Below are positions 1-8,882 of a DNA stretch of 64,000 nt, one piece after another. The position numbers and the translations under genes are program-made. This DNA comes from Mycolicibacterium novocastrense (GTDB lineage Bacteria > Actinomycetota > Actinomycetes > Mycobacteriales > Mycobacteriaceae): NCBI RefSeq assembly GCF_001570485.1, contig NZ_BCTA01000028.1:248001-312000 (forward strand), read 5' to 3'. A model generated the notes under the pieces. The model was not told where the DNA came from, did no database searches, and was given only the letters and a program-made list of their open reading frames with translations. Positions within the stretch are counted from its first letter, which is position 1. Every line of letters starts with the position of its first letter.

Positions 1-54
1 CAGCGCGACGCCGAGGCGGGTGAGTTCATCCGCAAGCGCAAGCGCGCCAGTTAG
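1..54 (+). CDS. 3' end of an unidentified gene (partial)
   Basis: Only the last 17 codons and a TAG stop lie in the window. The tail is basic (RKRKRAS at the C-terminus). The frame is open from base 1 and the stop overlaps the stop codon of the convergent pyrD by two bases, as often seen in compact mycobacterial DNA. In M. tuberculosis the gene beyond pyrD also converges on it, but the tail is too short to identify a family, so no function is proposed. Confidence 0.5.
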   Translation, partial: QRDAEAGEFIRKRKRAS

Positions 55-1112
55 GCCGCAGAACCGACCGCTTCGGCCAGTGAGCCGAAGCCCCCCTCGT
101 GAAGGCGGCGGGCGATTCCATCGTGGATGCCCTTGGCCCACAGCCCGCCGCCGTACACGAACCCGGTGTAGCCCTGCAGCAGTGACGCGCCCGAGGTGAT
201 CCGGTCCCACGCGTCGTCGGCGGTTTCGATGCCGCCGACACTGACCAGCACCAGCCGGTCCCCGACGCGGCGATAGAGCCTGCGCAGCACCTCGACCGAA
301 CGACCGGCCACCGGCCGCCCGGAGATCCCGCCCGGCCCCAGTTCGTCGAGGCCGGGGGTGGCCAAGCCGTCACGCGACACCGTCGTATTGGTGGCCACGA
401 TGCCTGCCAGACCGAGATCCACTGCCAGATCGGCGATTTCGTCGACGTCTTCGTCGGAAAGGTCCGGTGCGATCTTCACCAGCACCGGTGTCGAGGTCTC
501 CGCGAGCACGGCGGTCAGGATCGGCCGCAACGACGAAACCGCCTGCAGGTCGCGCAGCCCCGGCGTGTTCGGTGAGCTGACGTTGACCACCACGAACGCG
601 GCGAGTGGCCCCAACAGGCGAGCCGATGTCGCGTAATCCTGCACCGCCGCCTCCGGTGGCGTGACCTTCGTCTTGCCGATGTTCACCCCTATCGGGACAT
701 CGGGCAGGTGCCGCGCCAACCTTACCGCCAGTTCACCCGCACCGTGGTTGTTGAAGCCCATCCGGTTCAACAGCGCATGGTCGTCGGGCAGGCGGAACAT
801 CCTCGGCTTCGGATTGCCGGGCTGGGCCTCCGCTGTCACGGTGCCCACCTCGGCGTACCCGAATCCGAGCGCGCCCCAGGTGTGCAGTCCGCTGCCGTTC
901 TTGTCGAACCCCGCCGCCAGGCCCAGCGGTCCCGGGAAGCGGACGCCGAAGACCGTGCTCGCCAATACCGGATCGCGGGGCCCCAACCACCGTCTCAACG
1001 CGCGCCTGGTCCACGGCGGATAGGTGACGGCTCGCAGAACCGCGAACACCCAGGTGTGAATCCGTTCGGGCGCAACGAGAAACAGCGTCCGCCGCAGTGT
1101 GCGGTAGATCAT
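51..1112 (-). CDS. pyrD: Dihydroorotate dehydrogenase (quinone), class 2
   Basis: Oxidises dihydroorotate to orotate in pyrimidine synthesis, passing electrons through FMN to the membrane quinone pool. The protein (353 aa) has the N-terminal helical membrane-associating segment of class 2 enzymes, then the TIM-barrel motifs [39 protein letters not shown] (with the catalytic serine of class 2 enzymes), [18 protein letters not shown] and the FMN phosphate-binding ISVGGI-like segment followed by [12 protein letters not shown]. The ATG at 1112 (MIYRTL) matches the usual family start; an upstream in-frame ATG at 1142 would add ten residues and overlap the gene before it. It is probably the last gene of the lppL / DUF5703 / pyrD run. 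Confidence 0.96.
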   Translation of the reverse strand: MIYRTLRRTLFLVAPERIHTWVFAVLRAVTYPPWTRRALRRWLGPRDPVLASTVFGVRFPGPLGLAAGFDKNGSGLHTWGALGFGYAEVGTVTAEAQPGNPKPRMFRLPDDHALLNRMGFNNHGAGELAVRLARHLPDVPIGVNIGKTKVTPPEAAVQDYATSARLLGPLAAFVVVNVSSPNTPGLRDLQAVSSLRPILTAVLAETSTPVLVKIAPDLSDEDVDEIADLAVDLGLAGIVATNTTVSRDGLATPGLDELGPGGISGRPVAGRSVEVLRRLYRRVGDRLVLVSVGGIETADDAWDRITSGASLLQGYTGFVYGGGLWAKGIHDGIARRLHEGGFGSLAEAVGSAA

Positions 1113-1116
1113 CGGA

Positions 1117-1386
1117 TCACTGTGCGGGCTGCTCGGGGGCATCCATCCGACTGGCCGCGGTTTTCTTGCGGCGCAGCAACACCCGTCGCGAACCGTCGGT
1201 GTAGAGCCTGACGCGGGTGAGTTCCCAACCGCGGTATTCGGCCTCGATCGACAACCGCGTCGAGGCGCTGATCCGCGTCACGTCCGGCGGCAGTCGCAGC
1301 GGAATCCATTCGTAGTCGTCTGAAAGGTCGGCCTTGACGGCGTCCTCCCAAGCCGCTGGCATCCGTCCGCGGTGAAGTGCGCTCAT
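1117..1386 (-). CDS. DUF5703 family small protein
   Basis: Small soluble protein (89 aa) of unknown function. The pattern [14 protein letters not shown], then [17 protein letters not shown] and a basic RRVLLRRKK end is what I recall of the actinobacterial DUF5703 family. No signal peptide, membrane segment or cysteine is visible. Its ATG overlaps the lppL stop codon (ATGA), so the two are translationally coupled, and it ends five bases before pyrD begins. Its role within this operon is unknown. Confidence 0.75.
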   Translation of the reverse strand: MSALHRGRMPAAWEDAVKADLSDDYEWIPLRLPPDVTRISASTRLSIEAEYRGWELTRVRLYTDGSRRVLLRRKKTAASRMDAPEQPAQ

Positions 1387-2420
1387 GCGTGCGCTTTCGC
1401 CGCGTCGACGATCACCTGCACACCCGCTCCCGATCCGGACACCACATACAGCGTGCCAGAGGATTCGTCGAATGCCAGGGAGTTCGGTTGCTGCACGGTT
1501 CGATATCGCACCTTCTCGACGGGGATGCCGGTGGCCAAATCGTAGCCAACGACCTCGTTCGCCGCTGTCTGCGACACCCAGGCCAACGTCGACGACACGG
1601 CAAGGCCGTAGGGGGCACCGCGCACCGGATACCGCTGACGCAGGATCAGCGGGTCGGTGCCGAAGACCAGCAGTCCCTCGCCCCGGGTATCGGCCACCAG
1701 CACGCGACCGACCGGGTCGGCGACCATCGTCGTCGCCCCCTCACCCGCCCGCAGCGCCTGCGCCTGTTCCTCACCGTTCTCGGTGAGCGCCGTCACCGAT
1801 GTCTGGGCGCGGTCGAGCACGACGGTGGTGTTTCCTTGTGTGACAAGAGCATCCACGCGGGCGAAGATCTTCAGCTCGGCGGCGACGGCGGTGTCCGAGC
1901 CCAACGTGTAGACGGCGCCGTCGGCGCTGCCCAGCACCAGCCGGCCGTCCGCGCGCCGGGCGATCGCGGTGAACTCGGTGTCGGGCAGGCCCTCGACCTC
2001 GATCTTGGTGGCGGTGCGGCCGGCCAGGTCGATCCGGTGGTAACCCCCGCGCGTCGCCGCGTAGACATGGCCGTCGCCATCGCCGGTCAACGCGGTGGCG
2101 GGGCTGGACAACGGCACCGTCGCCGCGTCTCCGCCGTTGCGGGAAAGCACCGTGACCACTGGCAACGCCGCCAGCACCACCAATGAGCCGCTCGCCGTAT
2201 CGACGACGGCCGCGTTCGCGTCCGCAACCAACGGCCGCACCACACCGTCCGGCCGGCCCGCGACCGGCGGGGACACCGCGGCCTGCGCGGGCGCGATGGT
2301 GGCCGGAGCGTCGGAGCCCTCCGATGAGCAGCCGCTGACCAGCGCAAATGCGGACGAGATAGCCAGCGCGGCCACGATCCGGCGAACCGGCTGCTTCGAT
2401 GTGTTTACAACGGTCGGCAA
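1383..2420 (-). CDS. lppL: LppL-type lipoprotein, beta-propeller-like
   Basis: Exported lipoprotein of about 345 aa. The N-terminus has a basic stretch, a hydrophobic core (ALAISSAFALV) and the lipobox LVSGC, so Cys would be acylated and the protein anchored outside the membrane. The mature part is a run of repeated sheets such as GHVYAATRGGYHRID, LVLGSADGAVYTLG and GTLYVVSGSGAG, typical of NHL/YncE-like beta-propellers, suggesting a binding or scaffold role. Start: the open frame reaches 2531, but a TTG at 2420 after a GAGAG sequence gives a normal signal peptide; the longer form would put 37 unsuited residues in front of it. Position and features match M. tuberculosis lppL (Rv2138) next to pyrD. 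Function unknown. Confidence 0.8.
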   Translation of the reverse strand: MPTVVNTSKQPVRRIVAALAISSAFALVSGCSSEGSDAPATIAPAQAAVSPPVAGRPDGVVRPLVADANAAVVDTASGSLVVLAALPVVTVLSRNGGDAATVPLSSPATALTGDGDGHVYAATRGGYHRIDLAGRTATKIEVEGLPDTEFTAIARRADGRLVLGSADGAVYTLGSDTAVAAELKIFARVDALVTQGNTTVVLDRAQTSVTALTENGEEQAQALRAGEGATTMVADPVGRVLVADTRGEGLLVFGTDPLILRQRYPVRGAPYGLAVSSTLAWVSQTAANEVVGYDLATGIPVEKVRYRTVQQPNSLAFDESSGTLYVVSGSGAGVQVIVDAAKAHA

Positions 2421-2534
2421 GGGGTAGCTCTCGGTCGTGCGTACGGTGAAGCGACTGAACGGCCAGTCTAGGCAGACCACGCGTGGGCTTTCGCCCGCCG
2501 GCCGTGCCCTCCCAATTAGCGGCTGCGTCAACGG

Positions 2535-2540
2535 TATGGT
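2535..2540 (+). promoter_or_regulatory. Probable -10 element, leaderless promoter of the 2547 gene
   Basis: TATGGT lies six bases before the ATG at 2547. In mycobacteria a TANNNT hexamer this close to the start codon places the transcript start at or beside the first base of the codon. It lies in the lppL divergent intergenic region. Confidence 0.5.
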
Positions 2541-2546
2541 GCGATC

Positions 2547-2858
2547 ATGACCCTCGCCGCCGACCGCGCACTGGGCGCCCGGGAGTTTGTGATCGAGGAC
2601 ATGACCACCGGCCTGTACGCCAGCGGGTTCGGCCAGGTGGGGGACGGCCGCAGCTTCTCATTCCACGTCGAGCGCCAGATGCTCGTCGTCGAGATCTACC
2701 GCCCGCGGCTGGCCGGCCCCGTCCCGCACGAAGAGGACGTGGTCGCGACCTCCAACCGCAAGCTGACCGACATCGACCTCACCGACCGGCGCAGCGTGGG
2801 CGCGGCGGTGCGCGATCTGGTCGCATCCGCAGAGCCGGTGGCACGCACCGGCCGCTGA
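2547..2858 (+). CDS. Conserved hypothetical protein (Rv2137c-like position)
   Basis: 103-residue soluble protein with no recognised domain. It begins with an alpha/beta pattern (REFVIEDMTTGLYASGFGQVG, split here as a short helix and strands) and ends in a charged helix-rich part (SVGAAVRDLVASAEPVARTGR). No signal peptide or membrane segment. It occupies the place of Rv2137c in M. tuberculosis, between lppL and uppP, and is transcribed with uppP downstream, 27 bases away. A TATGGT hexamer six bases before the ATG suggests a leaderless mRNA. Real gene is likely from codon use and conservation of position; function unknown. Confidence 0.7.
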   Translation: MTLAADRALGAREFVIEDMTTGLYASGFGQVGDGRSFSFHVERQMLVVEIYRPRLAGPVPHEEDVVATSNRKLTDIDLTDRRSVGAAVRDLVASAEPVARTGR

Positions 2859-2872
2859 CACCGCGCCCACGG

Positions 2873-2878
2873 TACGGT
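2873..2878 (+). promoter_or_regulatory. Probable -10 element, leaderless promoter of uppP
   Basis: TACGGT is exactly seven bases upstream of the GTG at 2886. This supports that GTG as the uppP start in preference to the ATG at 2904. Confidence 0.5.
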
Positions 2879-2885
2879 CTTCGTC

Positions 2886-3734
2886 GTGACCGACGTGCCG
2901 GCGATGTCGTGGGTGCAGGTCGTCGTTCTCGCGATCGTGCAGGGGCTGACCGAGTTCCTGCCCGTCAGCTCCTCGGGGCATCTGGCGATCACGTCACGAG
3001 TGTTCTTCGCCGACGATGCCGGGGCATCATTCACCGCCGTCACCCAGTTAGGCACCGAATTCGCGGTCCTGCTCTACTTCGCCAAGGACATCGGGCGCAT
3101 CGTCAAGGCCTGGTTCAACGGCTTGTTCGTCACCGCCCACCGCAACGCCGACTACTGGCTGGGGTGGTACGTGATCGTCGGGACCATCCCGATCGCAGTG
3201 CTCGGGCTGCTGTTCAAAGACCAGATCCGCACCGGCGCACGCAATCTGTGGGCCATCGCGATCGCGCTGATCGTGTTCTCGGCCGTCATCGCCGCCGCCG
3301 AGTACTTCGGTCGCCAGGCACGCACCGTCGAACAGCTGACGTGGAAGGACAGCATCATCGTGGGCTTCGCGCAGTGCCTGGCCCTGCTGCCCGGCGTGTC
3401 CCGGTCCGGCGCGACGATCAGCGCCGGACTCTTTCTCGGCCTCAACCGCGAGCTGGCCGCCCGGTTCGGTTTTCTGCTGGCCATCCCCGCGGTGTTCGCC
3501 TCCGGGTTGTTCTCACTTCCCGACGCATTCCACCCCGTCGGGGAGGGGATGAGCGCCACCGGCCCGCAGCTGCTCGTGGCGACGGTGATCGCGTTCGTCG
3601 TCGGCTTCGCCGCGGTGGCCTGGTTCCTGCGGTTCCTGGTCCGACACAGCATGTACTGGTTCGTCGGATATCGCGTCATGCTGGGGACCGTGGTGCTGAT
3701 CTTGCTGGGGACGGGTGTGGTGGCAGCGACATGA
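2886..3734 (+). CDS. uppP: Undecaprenyl-diphosphatase
   Basis: Integral membrane phosphatase that turns undecaprenyl (decaprenyl) diphosphate into the monophosphate, recycling the lipid carrier for peptidoglycan and arabinogalactan synthesis. The two catalytic signatures are present: [14 protein letters not shown] near residues 20-33 and [13 protein letters not shown] from residue 169, with the conserved arginine at about 173. Several hydrophobic helices follow (for example the last 45 residues). Length 282 aa is normal. Two starts are possible, GTG 2886 or ATG 2904 (MSWVQV, closer to the M. tuberculosis start); the -10-like TACGGT seven bases upstream of 2886 favours the former. The stop overlaps the next gene's start (ATGA). 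Confidence 0.95.
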   Translation: MTDVPAMSWVQVVVLAIVQGLTEFLPVSSSGHLAITSRVFFADDAGASFTAVTQLGTEFAVLLYFAKDIGRIVKAWFNGLFVTAHRNADYWLGWYVIVGTIPIAVLGLLFKDQIRTGARNLWAIAIALIVFSAVIAAAEYFGRQARTVEQLTWKDSIIVGFAQCLALLPGVSRSGATISAGLFLGLNRELAARFGFLLAIPAVFASGLFSLPDAFHPVGEGMSATGPQLLVATVIAFVVGFAAVAWFLRFLVRHSMYWFVGYRVMLGTVVLILLGTGVVAAT

Positions 3735-4435
3735 CGGTGATCCTGTTGCGGCACGGCCGCTCGACCTCCAACACCGCGCACACACTGGCGGGCCGATCCG
3801 AGGGCGTCGACCTCGACGACAAGGGGCGCGAACAGGCGCAGGCGGTGGCGACCCGCATCGGTGCACTGCCGATCCGCGCGATCGTGCGCTCGCCGCTGCT
3901 GCGGTGCGAACGAACCGTCGAACCGCTGGCCGCCGCGCTGGGACTGACGCCGATCGTCGACGACCGGATCTCGGAGGTCGACTACGGGGCCTGGACCGGG
4001 CGCAAGATCGGCGACCTGGTCAAGGAGCCGCTGTGGGCGGTGGTGCAGCAGCAGCCCAGCGCCGCGGTGTTCCCCGACGGGGAGGGGCTGGCCCACGTGC
4101 AGGCCCGTGCGGTGGCCGCGGTGCGCGAGCACGACCGTCGACTCGCCGAGGAGCACGAGGGCGACGTGTTGTGGGTCGCCTGCACTCACGGCGACGTGAT
4201 CAAAGCCATCGTCGCCGACGCGCTCGGGACCCATCTCGACAGCTTCCAGCGGATCACCGCCGACCCGGCGTCGATGAGCGTGATCCGCTACACGGCGGTG
4301 CGGCCGTTCGTGATCCACGTCAACCACACCGGCGACCAACTCACGTCCGGCCTGTTGCCCAAACCGACCAAGACCGACTCCGAGGACGGCGAGGTGCCGC
4401 CGGAGGATGCCGTCGTCGGCGGGTCCACCGGCTAG
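3731..4435 (+). CDS. Histidine phosphatase, MSMEG_4193-type phosphomutase family
   Basis: Member of the histidine phosphatase (phosphoglycerate mutase-like) superfamily, 234 aa. The signature LLRHGRS at the N-terminus gives the phospho-accepting His8, and a second active-site histidine sits in ACTHGD (about residue 153); [17 protein letters not shown] is the family's conserved middle block. It belongs to the group annotated as MSMEG_4193-family phosphomutase, which I recall is found beside DUF3090 and SCO1664-family genes, exactly as here. Substrate unknown. Its ATG overlaps the uppP stop by four bases, so it is translated with uppP. The C-terminal tail ([17 protein letters not shown]) is acidic and probably disordered. 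Confidence 0.9.
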   Translation: MTVILLRHGRSTSNTAHTLAGRSEGVDLDDKGREQAQAVATRIGALPIRAIVRSPLLRCERTVEPLAAALGLTPIVDDRISEVDYGAWTGRKIGDLVKEPLWAVVQQQPSAAVFPDGEGLAHVQARAVAAVREHDRRLAEEHEGDVLWVACTHGDVIKAIVADALGTHLDSFQRITADPASMSVIRYTAVRPFVIHVNHTGDQLTSGLLPKPTKTDSEDGEVPPEDAVVGGSTG

Positions 4436-4481
4436 TCGCAATTACGGCTGACAAGCCCCAACAGGTATTTTGGAAAGTGCC

Positions 4482-5069
4482 ATGGCCCGCGCAATCCACG
4501 TCTTCCGCACACCCGACCGATTCGTGGCCGGGACCGTCGGCCAACCCGGCAACCGCACCTTCTACCTGCAGGCCGTCCACGACAAGCGCGTCGTATCGGT
4601 GGTTCTGGAGAAGCAGCAGGTCGCCGTGCTCGCCGAACGCATTGCCGCGCTGCTGCTGGAGATCAATCGCCGGTTCGGAACGCCGATCCCGCCCGACACC
4701 GGTGAGGTCGAGGATCTCAGCCCGCTGATCACCCCGGTCGACGCCGAGTTCCGGGTGGGCACGATGGGGTTGGGCTGGGACTCCGAAGCCCAGACGGTCG
4801 TCGTCGAACTGCTCGCGGTGTCGGAGACCGAATTCGACGCGTCCGTGGTGCTCGACGATGCCGAGGAAGGCCCCGATGCGGTACGCGTGTTCCTCACACC
4901 GGAATCCGCTCGCGAGTTCGCGACGCGCTCCAACCGGGTCATCTCGGCAGGCCGCCCGCCCTGTCCTCTGTGCGACGAACCGCTGGACCCCGAAGGTCAC
5001 ATCTGCGTGCGCACCAACGGCTATCGGCGCGGCGCCTTCGCCGAGTCCGACGATGACATCGACATCTGA
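4482..5069 (+). CDS. DUF3090 family protein
   Basis: 195-residue soluble protein of unknown biochemical function. The body is an alpha/beta domain beginning ARAIHVFRTPDRFVAGTVG and containing KQQVAVLAERIAALLLEINRRFG. The C-terminus holds a small zinc-knuckle-like element, CPLCDEPLDPEGHIC, i.e. C-x2-C-x8-H-x-C, suggesting metal binding. ATG 4482 was chosen because GGAAAG lies five bases upstream; a TTG at 4470 is in frame. The gene lies between the phosphomutase and the SCO1664-family gene, and overlaps the latter by 17 bases, so all three probably act together. Confidence 0.9.
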   Translation: MARAIHVFRTPDRFVAGTVGQPGNRTFYLQAVHDKRVVSVVLEKQQVAVLAERIAALLLEINRRFGTPIPPDTGEVEDLSPLITPVDAEFRVGTMGLGWDSEAQTVVVELLAVSETEFDASVVLDDAEEGPDAVRVFLTPESAREFATRSNRVISAGRPPCPLCDEPLDPEGHICVRTNGYRRGAFAESDDDIDI

Positions 5070-5886
5070 CGGCGGGGCCGACGCGGTCCGCGAAGAGGTG
5101 CTGCGGTGCGGTGAACTGACCGTCATCGGCCGTATCCGATCGGCCAGCAACGCAACCTTCCTGTGCGAGGCGAATCTCGGCACACAGCAAGTGCATTGCG
5201 TCTACAAGCCGGTCGCGGGCGAGGCGCCGCTGTGGGACTTCCCCGATGGCACGCTGGCCGGCCGTGAGCGCGGGGCCTACCTGGTGTCGGCCGCGTTGGG
5301 CTGGAATGTGGTGCCCTACACCATCATTCGCGAGGGACCCGCCGGTGAGGGCATGGTGCAACTGTGGGTGGACCAGCCGGGCGACGAGGTCGACGACGAA
5401 CGACCCGCGGGCCCGGATCTGGTGGATCTGCTTCCGGCGGGCCGCATTCCGCCGGGCTTTCTACCGATCCTTCAGGCCTACGACTATGCGGGCGACGAGG
5501 TCACCCTGGTGCACGCCGACGACGACCGGTTGCGCCGGATGGCGGTGTTCGACGTGCTGGTCAACAACGCCGACCGTAAGGGCGGGCACATCCTGTCGGG
5601 CGTCGACGGCCGGGTGTACGGCGTCGACCACGGGGTGACCCTGCACACCGAGGACAAGCTGCGCACCGTGCTGTGGGGTTGGGCCGGTAAACCCGTCGAC
5701 GACCAGACGCTGGAATCGGTGGCGGCGCTGCGCGATCAGCTGCAAAACGGGTTGGCCGACGAACTGCGCACCCTCATCACCGGCCGCGAGATCGCCGCGT
5801 TGCTCTCCAGAACCGTTGCGCTGCTGACCGATCCGGTGATGCCCTCACCCGATCGTCGCCGCCCGATTCCGTGGCCGGCGTTCTGA
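5053..5886 (+). CDS. SCO1664 family protein, kinase-like fold
   Basis: 277-residue protein of the SCO1664 family (PI3/4-kinase or HipA-like fold by recall). What can be seen fits a nucleotide-binding kinase: VHCVYKP with Lys52 in the position of an ATP-binding lysine, [12 protein letters not shown] with Asn172, Asp174 and His179 like a catalytic loop, and YGVDHG with Asp192 like a metal-binding DxG-type residue. No substrate is known. The ATG at 5053 lies inside the end of the DUF3090 gene (17-base overlap). cysQ follows four bases downstream. The linkage to mshC in many actinobacteria hints at sulfur or thiol metabolism, but this is inference only. Confidence 0.85.
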   Translation: MTSTSDGGADAVREEVLRCGELTVIGRIRSASNATFLCEANLGTQQVHCVYKPVAGEAPLWDFPDGTLAGRERGAYLVSAALGWNVVPYTIIREGPAGEGMVQLWVDQPGDEVDDERPAGPDLVDLLPAGRIPPGFLPILQAYDYAGDEVTLVHADDDRLRRMAVFDVLVNNADRKGGHILSGVDGRVYGVDHGVTLHTEDKLRTVLWGWAGKPVDDQTLESVAALRDQLQNGLADELRTLITGREIAALLSRTVALLTDPVMPSPDRRRPIPWPAF

Positions 5887-5890
5887 AGCG

Positions 5891-6670
5891 ATGACCCAGA
5901 CTGATGCGGCGTTGGCCGCCGAGGTGGCCGCCGAGGCGGGCGAGATGCTGCTGAAGGTCCGCGAAGAAGTTGGTTTCTACGACCCGTACGGCCTCGGCGA
6001 CACCGGCGACAAGCTGGCCAACCGGCTGATCCTCGATCGGCTTCGCGCCGCGCGGCCCGAGGACAAGGTGCTCTCCGAAGAGGCGGTCGACGATCTGTCG
6101 CGCGTCGAGGCGGACCGGGTGTGGATCGTCGACCCGGTCGACGGCACCCACGAGTACTCCATGCCGCGACGCACGGATTGGGCGGTGCACATCGCGCTGT
6201 GGCGACGAGACGGCGGCCCGAACGGGCGCATCACCGACGCCGCCGTCGCGCTGCCGGCTCGCAACGAGGTCTACCGCACCGACACCGTCACCCCGCCGCC
6301 ACCGCGCGGCGACGGCCCCATCCTGATCACGGCGAGTGCCAACCGGCCGCCGCCGGTGCTGTGGTGGCTGCGCGATCGGTTGGACATCCAGCTGGTGCGG
6401 ATCGGGTCCGCGGGCGCCAAGGCGATGGCGGTAGTGCGCGGTGACGTAGACGCCTATCTGCACGCCGGTGGCCAGTGGGAGTGGGATTCGGCGGCGCCGG
6501 CCGGAGTGGTGCAGGCCGCGGGTCTGCACGCGTCGCGCATCGACGGCTCGGAGCTGGTCTACAACCGACGCGACCCCTACCTGCCCGACCTGCTGATGTG
6601 CCGATCGGAGCTGGCCGAGGTGCTGCTCAAGGAGATCCTGTCGGCGTATCGGAGCCGCTGGAGGGACTGA
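5891..6670 (+). CDS. cysQ: 3'(2'),5'-bisphosphate nucleotidase / inositol phosphatase family
   Basis: Magnesium-dependent phosphatase that hydrolyses 3'-phosphoadenosine 5'-phosphate, the by-product of sulfate assimilation; M. tuberculosis CysQ (Rv2131c), its positional counterpart, also acts on inositol monophosphate and fructose bisphosphate. Metal-site motifs are clear: SEEAVDD (about 66-72), DPVDGTHEY starting at Asp81, and [16 protein letters not shown] near the C-terminus, the WD-AA motif of the family. Length 259 aa is normal. It starts five bases after the SCO1664-family gene and is followed by mshC, which has its own promoter-like hexamer. The sulfur role fits placement beside the mycothiol ligase gene. 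Confidence 0.93.
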   Translation: MTQTDAALAAEVAAEAGEMLLKVREEVGFYDPYGLGDTGDKLANRLILDRLRAARPEDKVLSEEAVDDLSRVEADRVWIVDPVDGTHEYSMPRRTDWAVHIALWRRDGGPNGRITDAAVALPARNEVYRTDTVTPPPPRGDGPILITASANRPPPVLWWLRDRLDIQLVRIGSAGAKAMAVVRGDVDAYLHAGGQWEWDSAAPAGVVQAAGLHASRIDGSELVYNRRDPYLPDLLMCRSELAEVLLKEILSAYRSRWRD

Positions 6671-6714
6671 GCGGGAATGAAACGGCCGCCCGCGATGTCG
6701 GTGAGATCGATGCC

Positions 6715-6720
6715 TAGAGT
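6715..6720 (+). promoter_or_regulatory. Probable -10 element, leaderless promoter of mshC
   Basis: TAGAGT is followed by exactly seven bases and the ATG of mshC at 6728, implying a transcript that begins at the start codon. It also argues against the longer in-frame start at 6677. Confidence 0.6.
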
Positions 6721-6727
6721 CGAGACC

Positions 6728-7966
6728 ATGAATTCGTGGCCGGCCCCCGTCGTCCCGGCGCTGCCGGGCCGGGGACCGCAGCTGCGTCTCTATGACAGCG
6801 CCGACCGACAGGTCCGTCCCGTCAGCGCCGGCGAAACGGCCACGATGTACGTCTGCGGCATCACGCCCTACGACGCGACCCACCTCGGCCACGCCGCCAC
6901 CTACCTCGCGTTCGACCTCGTGCACCGCATCTGGCTGGACGCTGGGCATCGCGTCCACTACGTGCAGAACATCACCGACGTCGACGACCCGCTGTTCGAA
7001 CGCGCGGAGCGCGACGGAATCGACTGGCGCGATCTCGCGGACCGCGAGACCCGGCTGTTCTGCGAGGACATGGCCGCGCTGCGGGTGCTGCCGCCGCACG
7101 ACTACGTCGCCGCCACCGAAACCATCGCCGAGGTCATCGAGGTGGTGGAAAAGCTGCTGGCGTCGGGTGCCGCGTACGTCGTCGACGACGCCGAGTATCC
7201 CGACGTGTACTTCCGCGCCGACGCCACCGCGCAGTTCGGCTACGAGTCCGGCTACGACCGCGACACCATGGCTCGGCTGTTCGCCGAACGCGGCGGGGAC
7301 CCGGAGCGGCCGGGTAAGGGCGATGAACTCGACGCGCTGCTGTGGCGGGCGCAACGGCCGGGGGAGCCGAGTTGGCCGTCGCCGTTCGGGCCGGGACGAC
7401 CCGGATGGCACGTCGAATGTGCGGCCATCGCCCTGAGCCGCATCGGCACCGACCTCGACATCCAGGGCGGCGGCAGCGACCTGATCTTCCCGCACCACGA
7501 GTTCTCCGCCGCACACGCCGAATCCGTCACCGGCGAGCGCAGATTCGCGCGCCACTACGTGCACGCCGGCATGATCGGCTGGGACGGCCACAAGATGAGC
7601 AAGAGCCGCGGGAACCTGGTGCTGGTCTCGCAGCTGCGCTCTCAAGGCGTCGACCCCGCGGCGATCCGACTCGGCCTGTTCGCCGGTCACTACCGCGCCG
7701 ACCGGTACTGGAGTGACGCCGTGCTCGCCGAGGCGGTCGAGCGGCTGGCTCGGTGGCGTACGGCAGTCGCGCTGCCCGGTGCGCCGGATGCGACCGACGT
7801 CGTGGAACGGGTTCGCCGGTACCTCGCCGACGATCTCGACACCCCCAAAGCGCTTGCCGCGCTGGATGGTTGGACAACCGACGCGCTGACCTACGGCGGA
7901 CACGACCCCGAGGCGGGGCACACGGTGGCTGCCGCCGTCGACGCTTTGCTGGGCATTCGGCTGTAG
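6728..7966 (+). CDS. mshC: L-cysteine:1D-myo-inositol 2-amino-2-deoxy-alpha-D-glucopyranoside ligase
   Basis: ATP-dependent ligase joining cysteine to GlcN-Ins, the third committed step of mycothiol synthesis. It is a cysteinyl-tRNA synthetase paralogue: zinc/cysteine-binding motifs YVCGITPYD (around 40) and [10 protein letters not shown], the HIGH-type [15 protein letters not shown], and KMSKSRGN. The length of 412 aa matches mycobacterial MshC, much shorter than CysS because the anticodon-binding domain is missing. Start: MNSWPAP aligns with known MshC N-termini and lies seven bases after a TAGAGT hexamer. Presence of mshC marks the organism as an actinomycete using mycothiol. Confidence 0.97.
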   Translation: MNSWPAPVVPALPGRGPQLRLYDSADRQVRPVSAGETATMYVCGITPYDATHLGHAATYLAFDLVHRIWLDAGHRVHYVQNITDVDDPLFERAERDGIDWRDLADRETRLFCEDMAALRVLPPHDYVAATETIAEVIEVVEKLLASGAAYVVDDAEYPDVYFRADATAQFGYESGYDRDTMARLFAERGGDPERPGKGDELDALLWRAQRPGEPSWPSPFGPGRPGWHVECAAIALSRIGTDLDIQGGGSDLIFPHHEFSAAHAESVTGERRFARHYVHAGMIGWDGHKMSKSRGNLVLVSQLRSQGVDPAAIRLGLFAGHYRADRYWSDAVLAEAVERLARWRTAVALPGAPDATDVVERVRRYLADDLDTPKALAALDGWTTDALTYGGHDPEAGHTVAAAVDALLGIRL

Positions 7967-7987
7967 ATCGGCCCGACCCGCGCGCGG

Positions 7988-7993
7988 TACGTT
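7988..7993 (+). promoter_or_regulatory. Probable -10 element, leaderless promoter of the 8001 SDR gene
   Basis: TACGTT with seven bases to the ATG at 8001. The 34-base gap after mshC holds no ribosome binding site, which agrees with leaderless initiation. Confidence 0.5.
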
Positions 7994-8000
7994 GTCGCCC

Positions 8001-8879
8001 ATGGCTTCTCTCAACGGCAAAGTCGTCCTGATCACCGGCGGGGCGAACGGTATCGGCGAAGAGGTGGCGCGCCGCCTGCACGACAAGGGCGCGAAGTTGG
8101 TGCTGACCGACCTGGACGGGGACCGGCTCGAGCAGGTGGCCGCGCGGTTGGGCAACGAGGGCGTGGTCACAGCGGTCGCCGACGTGCGGGATCTGGCCGC
8201 GATGGAATCGGCCGTCGCCAAGGGTGTCGAGCGGTTCGGCGGCATCGACGTCGTGATGGCCAACGCGGGCATCGCGACCTACGGCTCGGTGCTGCAGGTC
8301 GACCCGGAGGCGTTCCAGACGCTGATGGACGTCAACGTCGTCGGCGTGTTCCACACCGTGCGTGCCGCGCTGCCGTCGGTGATCGAGCGTCGTGGCTACG
8401 TCCTGATCGTGGCCTCGGCGGCCGCCTACGCGGCATCGGCAGGCATGGCACCGTACGACGCCTCCAAGGCGGCGGTCGAGCACTTCGCCAACGCGCTGCG
8501 CCTGGAGGTGGCCCACCACGGCGTCGACGTCGGATCGGCGCACATGCTCTGGATCGACACCCCGCTGGTGCAGGAGAGCCGGTCCGACCTGCCGAGCGCT
8601 CGCGCGATGCTCGACACCCTGCCCGGTCCGCTGGGCAAGACCACGTCGGTGCGCGAGTGCGGTGAGCAGTTCGTCAAGGGCATCGAACAGCGCAAACGCC
8701 AGATCAACTGTCCCCGCTTCGTCGGGCTGATGCGCTGGCTCAAGCCGGTCCTGGCGTCGCGGCTGGGGGAGCGGGCCTCACTCAAGTCGGTACCGGATCT
8801 GCTGCCGAAGATGGACGCCGAGGTCGCCGCGTTGGGCCGTTCGATGAGCGCACGCACCGAAGCGCTGGAAAAGCGCTGA
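8001..8879 (+). CDS. Short-chain dehydrogenase/reductase (Rv2129c-like)
   Basis: Classical SDR, 292 aa, presumably NAD(P)-dependent with unknown substrate. The cofactor motif ITGGANGIGEEVARRL (about 11-26) is followed by an acidic DLDG at the end of the second strand, which usually favours NAD(H). NAGI and the catalytic set Ser (IVASAAAY region), Tyr and Lys in YDASK are present. A C-terminal extension beyond the SDR core (about 60 residues, LPKMDAEVAALGRSM) is seen also in relatives. It follows mshC, as Rv2129c does in M. tuberculosis, but appears to have its own promoter. No clear tie to mycothiol can be shown. Confidence 0.9.
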   Translation: MASLNGKVVLITGGANGIGEEVARRLHDKGAKLVLTDLDGDRLEQVAARLGNEGVVTAVADVRDLAAMESAVAKGVERFGGIDVVMANAGIATYGSVLQVDPEAFQTLMDVNVVGVFHTVRAALPSVIERRGYVLIVASAAAYAASAGMAPYDASKAAVEHFANALRLEVAHHGVDVGSAHMLWIDTPLVQESRSDLPSARAMLDTLPGPLGKTTSVRECGEQFVKGIEQRKRQINCPRFVGLMRWLKPVLASRLGERASLKSVPDLLPKMDAEVAALGRSMSARTEALEKR

Positions 8880-8882
8880 GCC

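Noticed and set aside
5777..8272. 831-codon minus-strand frame across cysQ, mshC and the SDR
   Set aside because: It is the complement of well-supported genes on the plus strand; its composition (arginine, proline, histidine) is typical of antisense GC-rich frames.
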